From: Pseudomonas fluorescens
GTDB taxonomy: Bacteria; Pseudomonadota; Gammaproteobacteria; Pseudomonadales; Pseudomonadaceae
Reading direction: 5' to 3'
Length of the DNA stretch: 64,000 bases
Assembly: GCF_902497895.1 (NCBI RefSeq)
Contig: NZ_CABVHQ010000028.1
Coordinates: forward strand, 1 to 64,000
The translations under genes were made by a program, and so were the position numbers. Of the stretch, positions 34,254 through 42,779 are shown piece after piece. Under the pieces are notes generated by a model. It had not been told where the DNA came from, did no database searches, and was given only the letters and a program-made list of their open reading frames with translations. Each line of letters opens with the position of its first letter. Within the stretch, counting starts at the first letter, position 1.

Positions 34254-35788
34254 CGTGGCGATCCCGCGTCGAACAGCTCGCGCCAGGTATCGCAGAGTTC
34301 CTGTTGCAGATGCGTTGGGGGCAATCGATGACCATAGGCCAGATTCTGCCAGTGCCGGGTGAGGTTTTGGCTGAAGGCTTGCAGGGCCGGTTGTTGCAGC
34401 TGCCGGACGCGCTCCAGCACCTGGCCTTCGGTGTCGGCGGCTTTCAACGGGACGTCAAAATCATGCAGCAGACGGCTGAGCAACGCCCGATAAAGCAGAC
34501 CAAGGGCTTCACGGGGCTGCGTCTGCCAGAGGCGTTCGGCGCTGGCGGCGACATCGTCGGGCAGGGTGTCGAGGCTGATGTCCAGACCGAACAGTTGCGC
34601 AGGGGCTGACCGCGGGATCTGGTCGCGCAGCACCGGGCGACGGCTGACAAAGGTCCGCAACCACTCGCGGTAGTGCCAGAGCAGCAAGGTGATGCCAGCG
34701 GTTATGCAAGCCCACAGCAGCATCTCTATGACCTTGGCCAGAGAGCCGAAGCTGCGGCTATCGAACATCCCGAACAGCGCTTTCAACCATTGCGGCGTTT
34801 GTGGGTCCTTGCTCTGTTCTGACGGGTCTTCGCCGAAGCGATAACGGGTCACGGTTTGCGGATTCTTGAACGGCGGTTTGTCGAGAATGGCGTTGATGCT
34901 GTCCCTGGAGGCCTGGCTGGTCAGCGGTTGCTCGAGCAAGCGCGGGCTGTCCGGTGCTTTGGGCAATTCCGCGGCCCAGACCGGCTGCGGCATGGATACC
35001 AGTATCAGCCCGGCCAGCACCAGGGTCACGGCAACACTACTCAAGCGTTGGCGCAGGCGCCGGAAGATCAGTTCGATGTCCCAGGCTTCGAGCACCGTGC
35101 GCCGGTTGAGGTACAGGCTGAAGCCGCAGGCGACGTAGATGGGTTCCCAGACAATCAGCACTAACACGTAGAAGGCATTGATCAGGTGTTCCAGCCACAG
35201 CCAGTCCTGCTCGGCCGCGACGATCAGGGTCTGCCAGCTCCAGTTCAACTCGATCTGTGGTGGCAGGAGCAGATAAAACAGGACCATCAACCCGATCCAC
35301 CAGGCCACCTCCAGATGCACGCCGATGATCGTCAGCCAGCGTGCCGCGCCGCTGTTGCGTTGTTGCAGGACCAGCAAGCGTTGCTGCCGCGCCTGACCGC
35401 TCAGCCCCTCCAGCTGCACCACCGGCATGATGAAACTGCGGCTCAGGCTCAGGCGACGCCAGGTCAGGCTGGCCAGCAGTTGCGGTTTGAGCAGGCGCGG
35501 CCACTGGCCCAGCGCCTGCTTCAACGTTGGGGTTTCACCGAACAGGGCTTTGGACAAGATATACAACGGCAAACGATCGAACGCCGGTTTCAGCCACCAG
35601 AACAGCAGCAAGGCGAGGTTGGGTGAATCCCAGAGCAGCAGGCTGAGCAGGGCGAAGACTGGCAGACTGATGATCGCCCAGCTGGTCATCAGCAGGCGTC
35701 GGTGTTGCTGGCTCAGCAGTACGCCCAGGTCCATGGCTTCCCAGCTGGTGCGCGGGCGGATGACCACGCTGGCATCACTCAGGCGCAT
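34250..35788 (-). CDS. DUF4129 domain membrane protein
   Basis: 512 residues from ATG 35788; a TTG at 35806 in the same frame is the other candidate. Four to six membrane helices in the N-terminal 280 residues, one near 355-372, and a C-terminal cytoplasmic DUF4129 segment (REALGLLYRALLSRLLHDFDVPLKAADTEGQVL) that resembles the end of bacterial transglutaminase-like proteins. The start lies inside the end of the SpoIIM-like gene (14-bp overlap). Function unknown. Confidence 0.82.
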   Translation of the reverse strand: MRLSDASVVIRPRTSWEAMDLGVLLSQQHRRLLMTSWAIISLPVFALLSLLLWDSPNLALLLFWWLKPAFDRLPLYILSKALFGETPTLKQALGQWPRLLKPQLLASLTWRRLSLSRSFIMPVVQLEGLSGQARQQRLLVLQQRNSGAARWLTIIGVHLEVAWWIGLMVLFYLLLPPQIELNWSWQTLIVAAEQDWLWLEHLINAFYVLVLIVWEPIYVACGFSLYLNRRTVLEAWDIELIFRRLRQRLSSVAVTLVLAGLILVSMPQPVWAAELPKAPDSPRLLEQPLTSQASRDSINAILDKPPFKNPQTVTRYRFGEDPSEQSKDPQTPQWLKALFGMFDSRSFGSLAKVIEMLLWACITAGITLLLWHYREWLRTFVSRRPVLRDQIPRSAPAQLFGLDISLDTLPDDVAASAERLWQTQPREALGLLYRALLSRLLHDFDVPLKAADTEGQVLERVRQLQQPALQAFSQNLTRHWQNLAYGHRLPPTHLQQELCDTWRELFDAGSPR

Positions 35789-36755
35789 GGGGCGTACGTC
35801 CGGCAAACAACAGGTAAGCCGCCACCATCAGCCAGAGGACTGCACCCACCAGATATTTGATCAGAGGTGTGGGCTCGGCCATGGACGACCAATAGGCTTC
35901 TATAAAGGCAGCAATCACCAGAAACAGCATCACTCCGCAGATCAACTGCACGCTTTTGCGCGCTGCCAGCCGCAAGGCTTCTCCCCGTGGCAGACGGCCC
36001 GGCGCGATCAATGCCCAGCCCAGTTGCAGGCCGGCGGCCCCGGCCAGGGCAATGGCGCTGAGCTCGAAGGCGCCATGACCGATGACGAATGACCAGAAGC
36101 TTTCCCCGTAGCCGAGGTGCGTCAGGTGACCGGCGATGGCGCCAATCAGCAGGCCATTGAAGAACAGGAAAAACACACTGCCCACGCCAAACAGCAAACC
36201 GCTGGCGAAGGTCTGAAAGGCGATGCCGATGTTATGCATGATGTAGTAACCGAACATCACCCAGTCTTCACTGGACGCCCGTTCGGCGGTGCGCCCCAGG
36301 TGGTTGGCGGCGGGGTCATACATGCTTTGCAGTTCGGCAAGCTGCTCGCTGGAGACCAGGCTGTAGATCAGCTCCGGGAACAGCAAAACCAGAATGCCAA
36401 TGCCGAACAGGCTACCGAAAAACAACAGGCCGGCCACCAGTACGAAAGGCCATTGCTCGCGAACCAGTCGTGGGAAGCCGGCAAGGATGAAACTCAGGGT
36501 ATCGGCGCCCAACTGGCCGCGGTGCCGGTAAAGTTGTTGATGGCCGCGTAACGCAAGCTGTTGCAACGGGTCGATGAGGAAACTGCTGTAACCACGCTCC
36601 TGAGCCAGGGCCAGGTGCTGGCAAAGGCGCCGGTAGTCCTTGGGGAAATCGCAGCAGTCAGCGGCTTGCGCCTTGCCACTTTCCAGCTGTTCCAGGCGTC
36701 GGGAAAATTGATCCCACTGGGCTTGATGGCGGCTTTCGAACAGGCTTTGCTTCAT
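35775..36755 (-). CDS. SpoIIM-like (stage II sporulation protein M, DUF95) membrane protein
   Basis: 326 residues. A helical cytoplasmic N-terminal part (FESRHQAQWDQFSRRLEQLE, to about 100), then five to six membrane helices with the family pattern YIMHNIGIAFQTFASGLLFG and GHGAFELSAIALAGAAGLQLG. In spore formers SpoIIM works in peptidoglycan remodelling; in Pseudomonas it is part of this MoxR/RDD cluster and its job is not known. Overlaps the RDD gene by 4 bp. Confidence 0.85.
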   Translation of the reverse strand: MKQSLFESRHQAQWDQFSRRLEQLESGKAQAADCCDFPKDYRRLCQHLALAQERGYSSFLIDPLQQLALRGHQQLYRHRGQLGADTLSFILAGFPRLVREQWPFVLVAGLLFFGSLFGIGILVLLFPELIYSLVSSEQLAELQSMYDPAANHLGRTAERASSEDWVMFGYYIMHNIGIAFQTFASGLLFGVGSVFFLFFNGLLIGAIAGHLTHLGYGESFWSFVIGHGAFELSAIALAGAAGLQLGWALIAPGRLPRGEALRLAARKSVQLICGVMLFLVIAAFIEAYWSSMAEPTPLIKYLVGAVLWLMVAAYLLFAGRTPHAPE

Positions 36756-37483
36756 GTCGGCCCCAGCAAGCCGCGGGCGATGCCGTTGAGTTCGGCGACG
36801 GCATGTGGCGCAGAGACCTGCAGCGGCTGGGCGAGGATGGCTGCCAGCTCGTTGACTCGCTCATCGGAGAGATCGCCCTGACGTTCGGCAAAACTCAATA
36901 CCGCGCGCTGTTCATTCAGGTGGAGGATAAAGGGTGGCCGTAACGGTTGAGCGAGGGGGAGGTGCGGACGGGTTATCGGTTGTTCGCGGTAGATCACCAG
37001 GGTGCCGGCCGCCAGGTCGCCGAGACGCTTGAAGGCTGGATGTTGCAGGCAGCTGAGGGCGCCGAGGAAATAACCAAAGGGCAACATGTCGACAAAACGC
37101 AACAGGTTACGGGTCAGGGAGGCGCTCCAGCCGATGGGTGTACCGTCCTCATGGATAACCCGCAGCCCCATCAATTGTTTGCCCGGTGAGCGGCCCTGGT
37201 TGAGCACTTCGAATAGCACCATGTACCACCAGCTGAGCAGGAACAGCAGGATCGAACCCAGGCCGATGCCCAGCTCTCCCAGAAACCCCACGGCAATAAA
37301 CAGCAGACCAAGGATAAGCCCACGAATCCCCAGGTCGATGGCGAAGGCCAGCGCTCGGGGCATCAGCCCGGCTGGACGCAGTGGCAGGTCGATGCCTTCT
37401 GGCGTCTCGACCTGATACCGGGTGTCCAGTGGCGGGTGCAGCGAGGCGTTGCGTGGCAGTGCTGAAGTCTGGCGCATGGGCAA
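36752..37483 (-). CDS. RDD-family membrane protein, first gene of the MoxR operon
   Basis: 243 residues. RDD domain about 25-160 with the named residues in RALAFAIDLGIRG and LTRNLLRFVDMLP, and three membrane helices. It heads a six-gene set on the minus strand whose members overlap by 4-14 bp down to moxR. The promoter should lie in the 176-bp gap shared with the divergent sbcB gene. Confidence 0.85.
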   Translation of the reverse strand: MPMRQTSALPRNASLHPPLDTRYQVETPEGIDLPLRPAGLMPRALAFAIDLGIRGLILGLLFIAVGFLGELGIGLGSILLFLLSWWYMVLFEVLNQGRSPGKQLMGLRVIHEDGTPIGWSASLTRNLLRFVDMLPFGYFLGALSCLQHPAFKRLGDLAAGTLVIYREQPITRPHLPLAQPLRPPFILHLNEQRAVLSFAERQGDLSDERVNELAAILAQPLQVSAPHAVAELNGIARGLLGPT

Positions 37484-37659
37484 CTTGGTTGATGGCCTGG
37501 TTGAGGGTCAATACTCGGCCGATGCTAGCAGTGACCGAGGGATAAACGACATAAGTATGTAACAAACAATGCCGCCGGTAAGGATTGAACGCAGACAGCG
37601 CTGGTCGGGCCAGCCTGTGAGCGCCTAGACTTTGCCGGTCTTTAGATCAGGAATAGCCC

Positions 37660-39087
37660 GTGACCTCCATCTTCTGGTACGACTATGAAACCACCGGCAT
37701 CAACCCGCGCTGCGACCGTGCGTTGCAAGTGGCAGGGATCCGCACCGATGCCGAGCTCAATGAAATAGGCGAGCCGGTCAATCTCTACTGCCAGCCGAGC
37801 GACGATATCCTGCCGCACCCGGTGGCCAGCATGATTACCGGGATTACCCCGAGCCGCCTGACCGAGCAGGGCTTGAGCGAAGCCGAGTTCATGACCCGGG
37901 TTCACGCGCAACTGGCGGCCCCCGGTACCTGTGGTGCCGGCTACAACACTCTGCGCTTCGACGACGAAGTGACTCGCTATAGCCTGTACCGGAATTTTTT
38001 CGACCCCTATGCGCGCGAGTGGCAGGGCGGTAACAGTCGCTGGGATCTGATCGATGTGGTTCGCACTGCGTATGCGTTGCGCCCGCAAGGCATTGTCTGG
38101 CCCGAAGAGGACGGCCGCGTCAGTCTGAAACTCGAACGTTTGACCGCCGCCAATGGCATCGACCATGGCCAGGCCCACGATGCCTTGTCCGATGTGCGGG
38201 CGACGATTGCCCTGGCGCGGTTGATTCGCGGCAAACAGCCGAAGTTGTACGACTGGTTGTTCAAGTTGCGCAGCAAGCAAAAGGTCATGGAGCAGATAAC
38301 ACTGTTGCAGCCGATGGTGCATATTTCGGGGAGGTTTTCCGCTGCCCGGCATTATATTGGTGTGGTTCTACCACTGGCCTGGCACCCACGTAACCGCAAT
38401 GCCTTGATCGTTTGCGATCTGCATCTCGATCCCCAGGGGTTATTGGATCAGAACGCCGAAACCTTGCGTCAGCGGCTGTATGTTCGGCACGAGGATCTGG
38501 CGCAGGGTGAGTTGCCCGTGCCGCTCAAGCTGATTCATATCAACCGTTGCCCGGTGGTGGCGCCTTTGTCTGTATTGCGCGCCGAAGATCAGCAGCGCCT
38601 GCAATTGGACATGGCTGAGTATCAGGCTAAAGCGCTGCGCCTAACTGACGCACAAGAAGTTTGGCGAGATAAAATCCAGGCGATTTATTCCAGCGAGGAC
38701 TTTGTCCCCAGCCTGGACCCTGAGCAACAGTTATACGATGGCTTTATAGGTGACCGTGATCGCCGGTTATGCGAGCAAGTCAGGACTGCCGACCCTGCTC
38801 AACTGGCGCAAGAGCAATGGCCGTTCGATGATGAGCGCCTGCCGGAATTATTATTCCGCTACCGTGCTCGTAACTTCCCAGGCACCTTGAATGATCAGGA
38901 GCAAGAGCGTTGGCGTTTGTTCTGTCAGCAACGGTTGACTGATCCTGAATGCGGCGCGCCCAATACCCTGGATACTTTTAATCAAGCCACGGTGCAAGGC
39001 CTGGCCACGGCGACAGCGGGGCAGCGGCAGGTACTCGATGAGTGGAACGATTATGCACAGGCGTTACGCAAACGATTGAGCCTATGA
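37660..39087 (+). CDS. sbcB: Exodeoxyribonuclease I
   Basis: 475 residues; 3'-5' single-strand DNA exonuclease used in repair and recombination. Seen: ExoI motif FWYDYETTGINP with the catalytic Asp/Glu, the FDDEVTRYSLYRNFFDPYAREW segment, and ExoIII-type HDALSDVRAT near 167. Length matches E. coli SbcB (475). Divergent from the RDD gene and convergent with mvaT, with which it shares a terminator. Confidence 0.95.
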   Translation: MTSIFWYDYETTGINPRCDRALQVAGIRTDAELNEIGEPVNLYCQPSDDILPHPVASMITGITPSRLTEQGLSEAEFMTRVHAQLAAPGTCGAGYNTLRFDDEVTRYSLYRNFFDPYAREWQGGNSRWDLIDVVRTAYALRPQGIVWPEEDGRVSLKLERLTAANGIDHGQAHDALSDVRATIALARLIRGKQPKLYDWLFKLRSKQKVMEQITLLQPMVHISGRFSAARHYIGVVLPLAWHPRNRNALIVCDLHLDPQGLLDQNAETLRQRLYVRHEDLAQGELPVPLKLIHINRCPVVAPLSVLRAEDQQRLQLDMAEYQAKALRLTDAQEVWRDKIQAIYSSEDFVPSLDPEQQLYDGFIGDRDRRLCEQVRTADPAQLAQEQWPFDDERLPELLFRYRARNFPGTLNDQEQERWRLFCQQRLTDPECGAPNTLDTFNQATVQGLATATAGQRQVLDEWNDYAQALRKRLSL

Positions 39088-39110
39088 ATCAGTGACTGAA
39101 TATCAGGTAT

Positions 39111-39138
39111 AAAAAAACGCCAGCGAGCTGGCGTTTTT
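39111..39138. terminator. Bidirectional terminator between sbcB and mvaT
   Basis: CGCCAGC GA GCTGGCG with seven A before and five T after. It sits 24 bp after sbcB and 26 bp after mvaT (minus strand). Confidence 0.85.
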
Positions 39139-39163
39139 CGATCGTCGCAACGACAGCTGTTGC

Positions 39164-39541
39164 TTAGCCCAACAGGGTAGCCCAGCCTTCAACCACGTCA
39201 CCGCCCCACTTGGCTTTCCACTCTTTCAGAGTCTTGTGGTTGCCACCTTTGGTTTCAATGACTTCGCCATTGTGCGGGTTTTTGTATTGTTTAACCTTGC
39301 GAGCACGTTTGGTGCCGGTAGTTTTCACGGCGCCACGTGGGGTTTTGCTGGTTTTGGCGTCTGGATCCAGCAGTGCAATGATGTCACGCAGGGATTTGGA
39401 GTATTCGCCCATCAGGGTGCGCAGTTTGCCTTCGAATTCCAGCTCGGTTTGCAGTTTGTCGTCTTGGGACAGATTCTTCAAACGGGCTTGCAGCTCTTTG
39501 ATAGCTTCTTCGGTGGCGCGATATTCGTTGATCAAGGACAT
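39164..39541 (-). CDS. mvaT: MvaT, H-NS-like xenogeneic silencer
   Basis: 125 residues from ATG 39541 (MSLINEYRATEEAIKEL), with AGGTAG upstream; the frame is open to 39613. The N-terminal coiled coil (1-60) mediates oligomers. The C-terminal DNA-binding part has KQYKNPHNGEVIETKGGNHKTLKEWKAKWG, including the lysine network and the GN minor-groove pincer of MvaT. It binds AT-rich DNA and represses foreign genes, so the AT-rich island at 24.5-27.5 kb is an obvious potential target. MvaU differs at the N-terminus. Confidence 0.93.
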   Translation of the reverse strand: MSLINEYRATEEAIKELQARLKNLSQDDKLQTELEFEGKLRTLMGEYSKSLRDIIALLDPDAKTSKTPRGAVKTTGTKRARKVKQYKNPHNGEVIETKGGNHKTLKEWKAKWGGDVVEGWATLLG

Positions 39542-39892
39542 GGGGACTACCTTATGTTGGGCACTGGATGACACGGTTACAGTGTCGCAATAATAGTCAG
39601 ACAGTTTCAGCAAGTAAACATTAAAGCGAACTTTTATTTAATTTAAGTAGCGGGGTTCGCAAGAATTTCGCGGGTCAGTTAAATAAAGTCACGGATTTAT
39701 AACAGATATTCACATTAGAAGCCTTGCGCAAATTGTGGGAAAGGCCCTCGCGGGCTTTTTTGCATAACCTGAGAAGGCGAGCATCGGTAATCGAGGTCTG
39801 AGCAGCCGGGAATCAACGCGTCAGGAATACTGCAGTTTTGCTGCACAATGGCTAGAATGGCCACCTTTGCGAAGTTCTGGAGTTTCCCCCAC
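39542..39892. other. mvaT-purU intergenic region (351 bp)
   Basis: Holds an AT-rich stretch upstream of mvaT (39600-39720), expected for an autoregulated silencer, and a small hairpin with GCCC TCGC GGGC followed by six T (39744-39761, plus strand), a weak terminator with no obvious upstream gene. A short unannotated transcript is possible. Confidence 0.4.
39744..39761 (+). terminator. Weak terminator-like hairpin
   Basis: Four-base GC stem, TCGC loop and a T6 tail on the plus strand, 130 bp before purU. The plus-strand gene it would serve is not visible. Confidence 0.4.
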
Positions 39893-40741
39893 ATGCGCAC
39901 TTTTCGGCTGGTGATTGCTTGCCCGGACCGCGTCGGTATCGTTGCTAAAGTCAGTAACTTTCTGGCATCCCATAAAGGCTGGATCACCGAGGCGAGCCAT
40001 CACTCGGACAATCTCAGTGGTTGGTTCTTCATGCGTCACGAGATTCGTGCCGATTCGCTACCCTTTGGGCTTGAGGCTTTTCGCGAGGCGTTTGCGCCGA
40101 TTGCCGTAGAGTTTTCCATGGACTGGCGCATCACTGATACCGCGCAAAAGAAACGCGTGGTGCTGATGGCCAGCCGTGAGTCCCATTGTCTGGCCGACTT
40201 GCTGCACCGTTGGCAGAGCGACGAGCTGGATTGCGAAATTTCCTGCGTGATCTCCAACCATGACGACCTGCGCAGCATGGTCGAGTGGCACGGTATCCCG
40301 TATTTCCACGTGCCGGTGAATCCGCAGGATAAAGAGCCGGCTTTTGCCGAAGTCTCGCGCCTGGTCAAGCAGCATGACGCCGAAGTCGTGGTACTTGCCC
40401 GTTATATGCAGATCCTGCCGCCCGAGTTGTGCCGGGAATTTGCACATAAGGTGATCAATATTCATCACAGCTTCCTGCCATCGTTCGTCGGTGCCAAGCC
40501 GTATCACCAGGCGTCGATGCGCGGCGTGAAGCTGATTGGCGCAACCTGCCACTATGTGACTGAAGAGCTGGATGCCGGCCCGATCATCGAGCAGGACGTG
40601 GTGCGCGTCAGCCATAGCGACAGTATTCAAGACATGGTGCGTTTCGGTCGTGACGTCGAGAAGATGGTGCTGGCTCGTGGCCTGCGCTACCACCTGGAAG
40701 ACCGGGTGCTGGTGCATGGCAACAAGACCGTGGTGTTCTGA
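39893..40741 (+). CDS. purU: Formyltetrahydrofolate deformylase
   Basis: 282 residues from ATG 39893 (MRTFRLVIACPDRVG); the frame is open from 39848. Hydrolyses 10-formyl-THF to formate and THF, balancing one-carbon units. N-terminal ACT domain (1-80), then a formyltransferase fold with the catalytic set Asn/His in INIHHSFLPSF and Asp in TEELDAGPI. Length is normal. Confidence 0.93.
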   Translation: MRTFRLVIACPDRVGIVAKVSNFLASHKGWITEASHHSDNLSGWFFMRHEIRADSLPFGLEAFREAFAPIAVEFSMDWRITDTAQKKRVVLMASRESHCLADLLHRWQSDELDCEISCVISNHDDLRSMVEWHGIPYFHVPVNPQDKEPAFAEVSRLVKQHDAEVVVLARYMQILPPELCREFAHKVINIHHSFLPSFVGAKPYHQASMRGVKLIGATCHYVTEELDAGPIIEQDVVRVSHSDSIQDMVRFGRDVEKMVLARGLRYHLEDRVLVHGNKTVVF

Positions 40742-40783
40742 CGATCTGCCGATAGGCTGGGATCTTTTAGCGATTTGAGTACC

Positions 40784-40830
40784 GTCGAAGATCAAGATCA
40801 AAAGATCGCAGCCTGCGGCAGCTCCTACAC
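40784..40830. repeat. REP (GGAGCTGCCGCAGGCTGCGA type)
   Basis: GATCAAGATCAAAAGATCGC then AGCCTGCGGCAGCTCCTAC, an inverse-oriented REP 45 bp after purU, immediately ahead of a second composite element. Confidence 0.7.
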
Positions 40831-40863
40831 GGAATTCGCGTACACCAGCGCCATTGCGGACGT

Positions 40864-41006
40864 GTAGGAGCTGCCGAGCCCGCGAGGCTGCGATCGAGGA
40901 GGAAGTCCTCGCCAATCCTGCGTACGGGGATTGCCTGAAAGAACGCGCAGGCTGATTTTACGACCGCTGCGTCCGAACGCAGCCTCGCAGGCTCGGCAGC
41001 TGCTAC
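40864..41006. repeat. Long composite REPIN (CTGATTTTACGAC spacer)
   Basis: GTAGGAGCTGCCGAGCCCGC (40864) pairs with GCAGGCTCGGCAGCTGCTAC (40987-41006) around about 100 bp. The spacer includes GATTTTACGACCGCTGCGTC, nearly identical to the element at 54575. Confidence 0.75.
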
Positions 41007-41018
41007 GAAGGTCGCTCC

Positions 41019-42023
41019 CTAAGCCTGTTTGAGTTTCATCAACTTGTGCAGCAAAGGTCGTCCGACCATCAGCAGAAACACCGGCCCACCTGCCAGCAGG
41101 TAGAAGTAGTAGGTCACGGCCCGCCAGATCAGAATCGCTGCCGCCGCAGTCGACTTACCCACCATGGGGGCCAGCAGCGCTGCCGAGGTGAGTTCCGCCG
41201 CGCCTGCGCCGCCGGGCATCAGGCTCAGTTGCCCGGCGCTCAGGGCGAGCATCTGGATCAGAAAGCTCCAGGCCCATTGCAGGTCTGCGCCTAACCCTTG
41301 TAGAACCAGGTACAGCACGCTGTAGCGTAAAAGCCAATGCAGGCAAGTCAGGGCGAATACCTGGGCCAGGGTTTGCCACGGCAGCTTGAGCGTGACACTG
41401 AAGGCCGCCAGAAACTGCAGCAGCTTGCGCGCCCAGCGTCGGCGGGTCGGCGCTTTGACGTTCAGGCGGTTGAGCACGCGGCCGCAAAAAAGGATCAATG
41501 AACGGTGGTAACGCGCCAGAATCAGGCAGCTGCACAGGCCGGCAAACAGTGAGAGGGCACTCAGGACGAGCATCCATTCCATGCGCTGACTGAGGTTCTG
41601 GAACACTGCGTAAAACAGAATCCCGATCACCGCACAGAGAAAGAACAGCAGATCACTCAATTGATCCATGGCAAACACCGCGCTGCCATGGGCCGGACGC
41701 ACGCCATTGCGCGCGAGCAGGGCCATCAGGGTCAGGGGGCCGCCACTGCCACCGGGTGTCGCGCAGTAAGCGAACTCGGCGGACATCACCACCCCGAGGC
41801 TTTTCAGGCGCCCGATCCGGCCGCGTTGCTCCCCCAGCAACAGGCGCAGGCGAAATGAGTTGAGCACCCAGCACAGCACAATCATGCCCAACATCGTCAG
41901 CAGCAGCACGAGCGGGAAGCGCTGCATGCGCAGCCACATATCGCTGCCGCCCAGCAGCAGCGGTATGAGCACCGCCGTCAATAAGGCGACGACCATCCAG
42001 ATGGCCCGGCTCATGGGTTGCAC
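41019..42023 (-). CDS. UPF0104 / lysylphosphatidylglycerol-synthase-TM family membrane protein
   Basis: 334 residues, about eight membrane helices, with the family motifs GVVMSAEFAYCATPGGSGGPLTLM and SLMPGGAGAAELTSAALLAPMVG. Only the flippase-like membrane part is present; there is no aminoacyl-transfer domain. Relatives flip or move lipid-linked sugars or lipids. It ends a three-gene set with a deacetylase (13-bp overlap) and a glycosyltransferase, suggesting a lipid-linked glycan task. Confidence 0.85.
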   Translation of the reverse strand: MQPMSRAIWMVVALLTAVLIPLLLGGSDMWLRMQRFPLVLLLTMLGMIVLCWVLNSFRLRLLLGEQRGRIGRLKSLGVVMSAEFAYCATPGGSGGPLTLMALLARNGVRPAHGSAVFAMDQLSDLLFFLCAVIGILFYAVFQNLSQRMEWMLVLSALSLFAGLCSCLILARYHRSLILFCGRVLNRLNVKAPTRRRWARKLLQFLAAFSVTLKLPWQTLAQVFALTCLHWLLRYSVLYLVLQGLGADLQWAWSFLIQMLALSAGQLSLMPGGAGAAELTSAALLAPMVGKSTAAAAILIWRAVTYYFYLLAGGPVFLLMVGRPLLHKLMKLKQA

Positions 42024-42775
42024 CGGCTGAGTCTGGCCTGAGCCACCAGCCAGTTGGCCTTGGTCATCGGCTCACGACCTTCGGCCAGCAAACGCTTGAG
42101 CGTCTGCAGCCAGTAATTGCGAGAAACCCCATGGCGCAGGTCCACCGGATGCACGCCGAGGCGAATCACCGGTGCTTGCCGCCAACGCTGTTCGCGTTGC
42201 TCGCTGAGTACCCTCGACAGGCCTCGGCGCCAGGCGCTGCGCGAACTCCAGACCAGCCCCGGGGCGTCGACCACTGTAAAGTCCGGCAGGCGGTAGAGAT
42301 GCTGTGGATCACTGGTATAGGCGAACGGCAACTGACGCAGCGCCTGGCGCGTACCCTGGCTCATCAGCCAGGCCGGGGCGACAAACCCCCGCAGCGGCCA
42401 GTGGTAGCGCTGGAACAGTTCGATCCCGGCGTGCAGACGGGCCAGGGCGGCATTTTGCGACAGGCCGTAGAACTCGCCTTCATGGGTGTAGATCCGCCGC
42501 ATGAACCAATCCCGGAGACTCTGCGGGGGCGGGCTGTCATCGCAATGAAAATAACCGTGCAGGGCCAGTTCATCGCCCCGTGCCAGGCGGCTGCTCAGCA
42601 GGCGACGAAAACCTGGATGGGCGTCCAGCGCGTTGTGCTTGTGGAAGTCAGGTACCACCAGCCAGGTCATCGGCACGTTGCCCAGTGCATCGACCGCTTC
42701 GACGAACGGCTGATAATCCGCCCAGGTTTGCGGCGTGACATCATGCAACACCAGGATCAGGCTGGGCGTGCTCAC
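42011..42775 (-). CDS. DUF2334 polysaccharide-deacetylase-like protein
   Basis: 254 residues from GTG 42775 (STPSLILVLHDVTPQ); ATG 42787, overlapping the upstream stop, is the alternative. NodB-fold features: LHDVTP with the catalytic Asp, ELALHGYFH (metal His), RGFVAPAWL, and LGVHPVDLRH at the end. Family members deacetylate or bind polysaccharide N-acetyl sugars. Encoded between a glycosyltransferase and a UPF0104 membrane protein. Confidence 0.82.
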   Translation of the reverse strand: MSTPSLILVLHDVTPQTWADYQPFVEAVDALGNVPMTWLVVPDFHKHNALDAHPGFRRLLSSRLARGDELALHGYFHCDDSPPPQSLRDWFMRRIYTHEGEFYGLSQNAALARLHAGIELFQRYHWPLRGFVAPAWLMSQGTRQALRQLPFAYTSDPQHLYRLPDFTVVDAPGLVWSSRSAWRRGLSRVLSEQREQRWRQAPVIRLGVHPVDLRHGVSRNYWLQTLKRLLAEGREPMTKANWLVAQARLSRCNP

Positions 42776-42779
42776 AGGC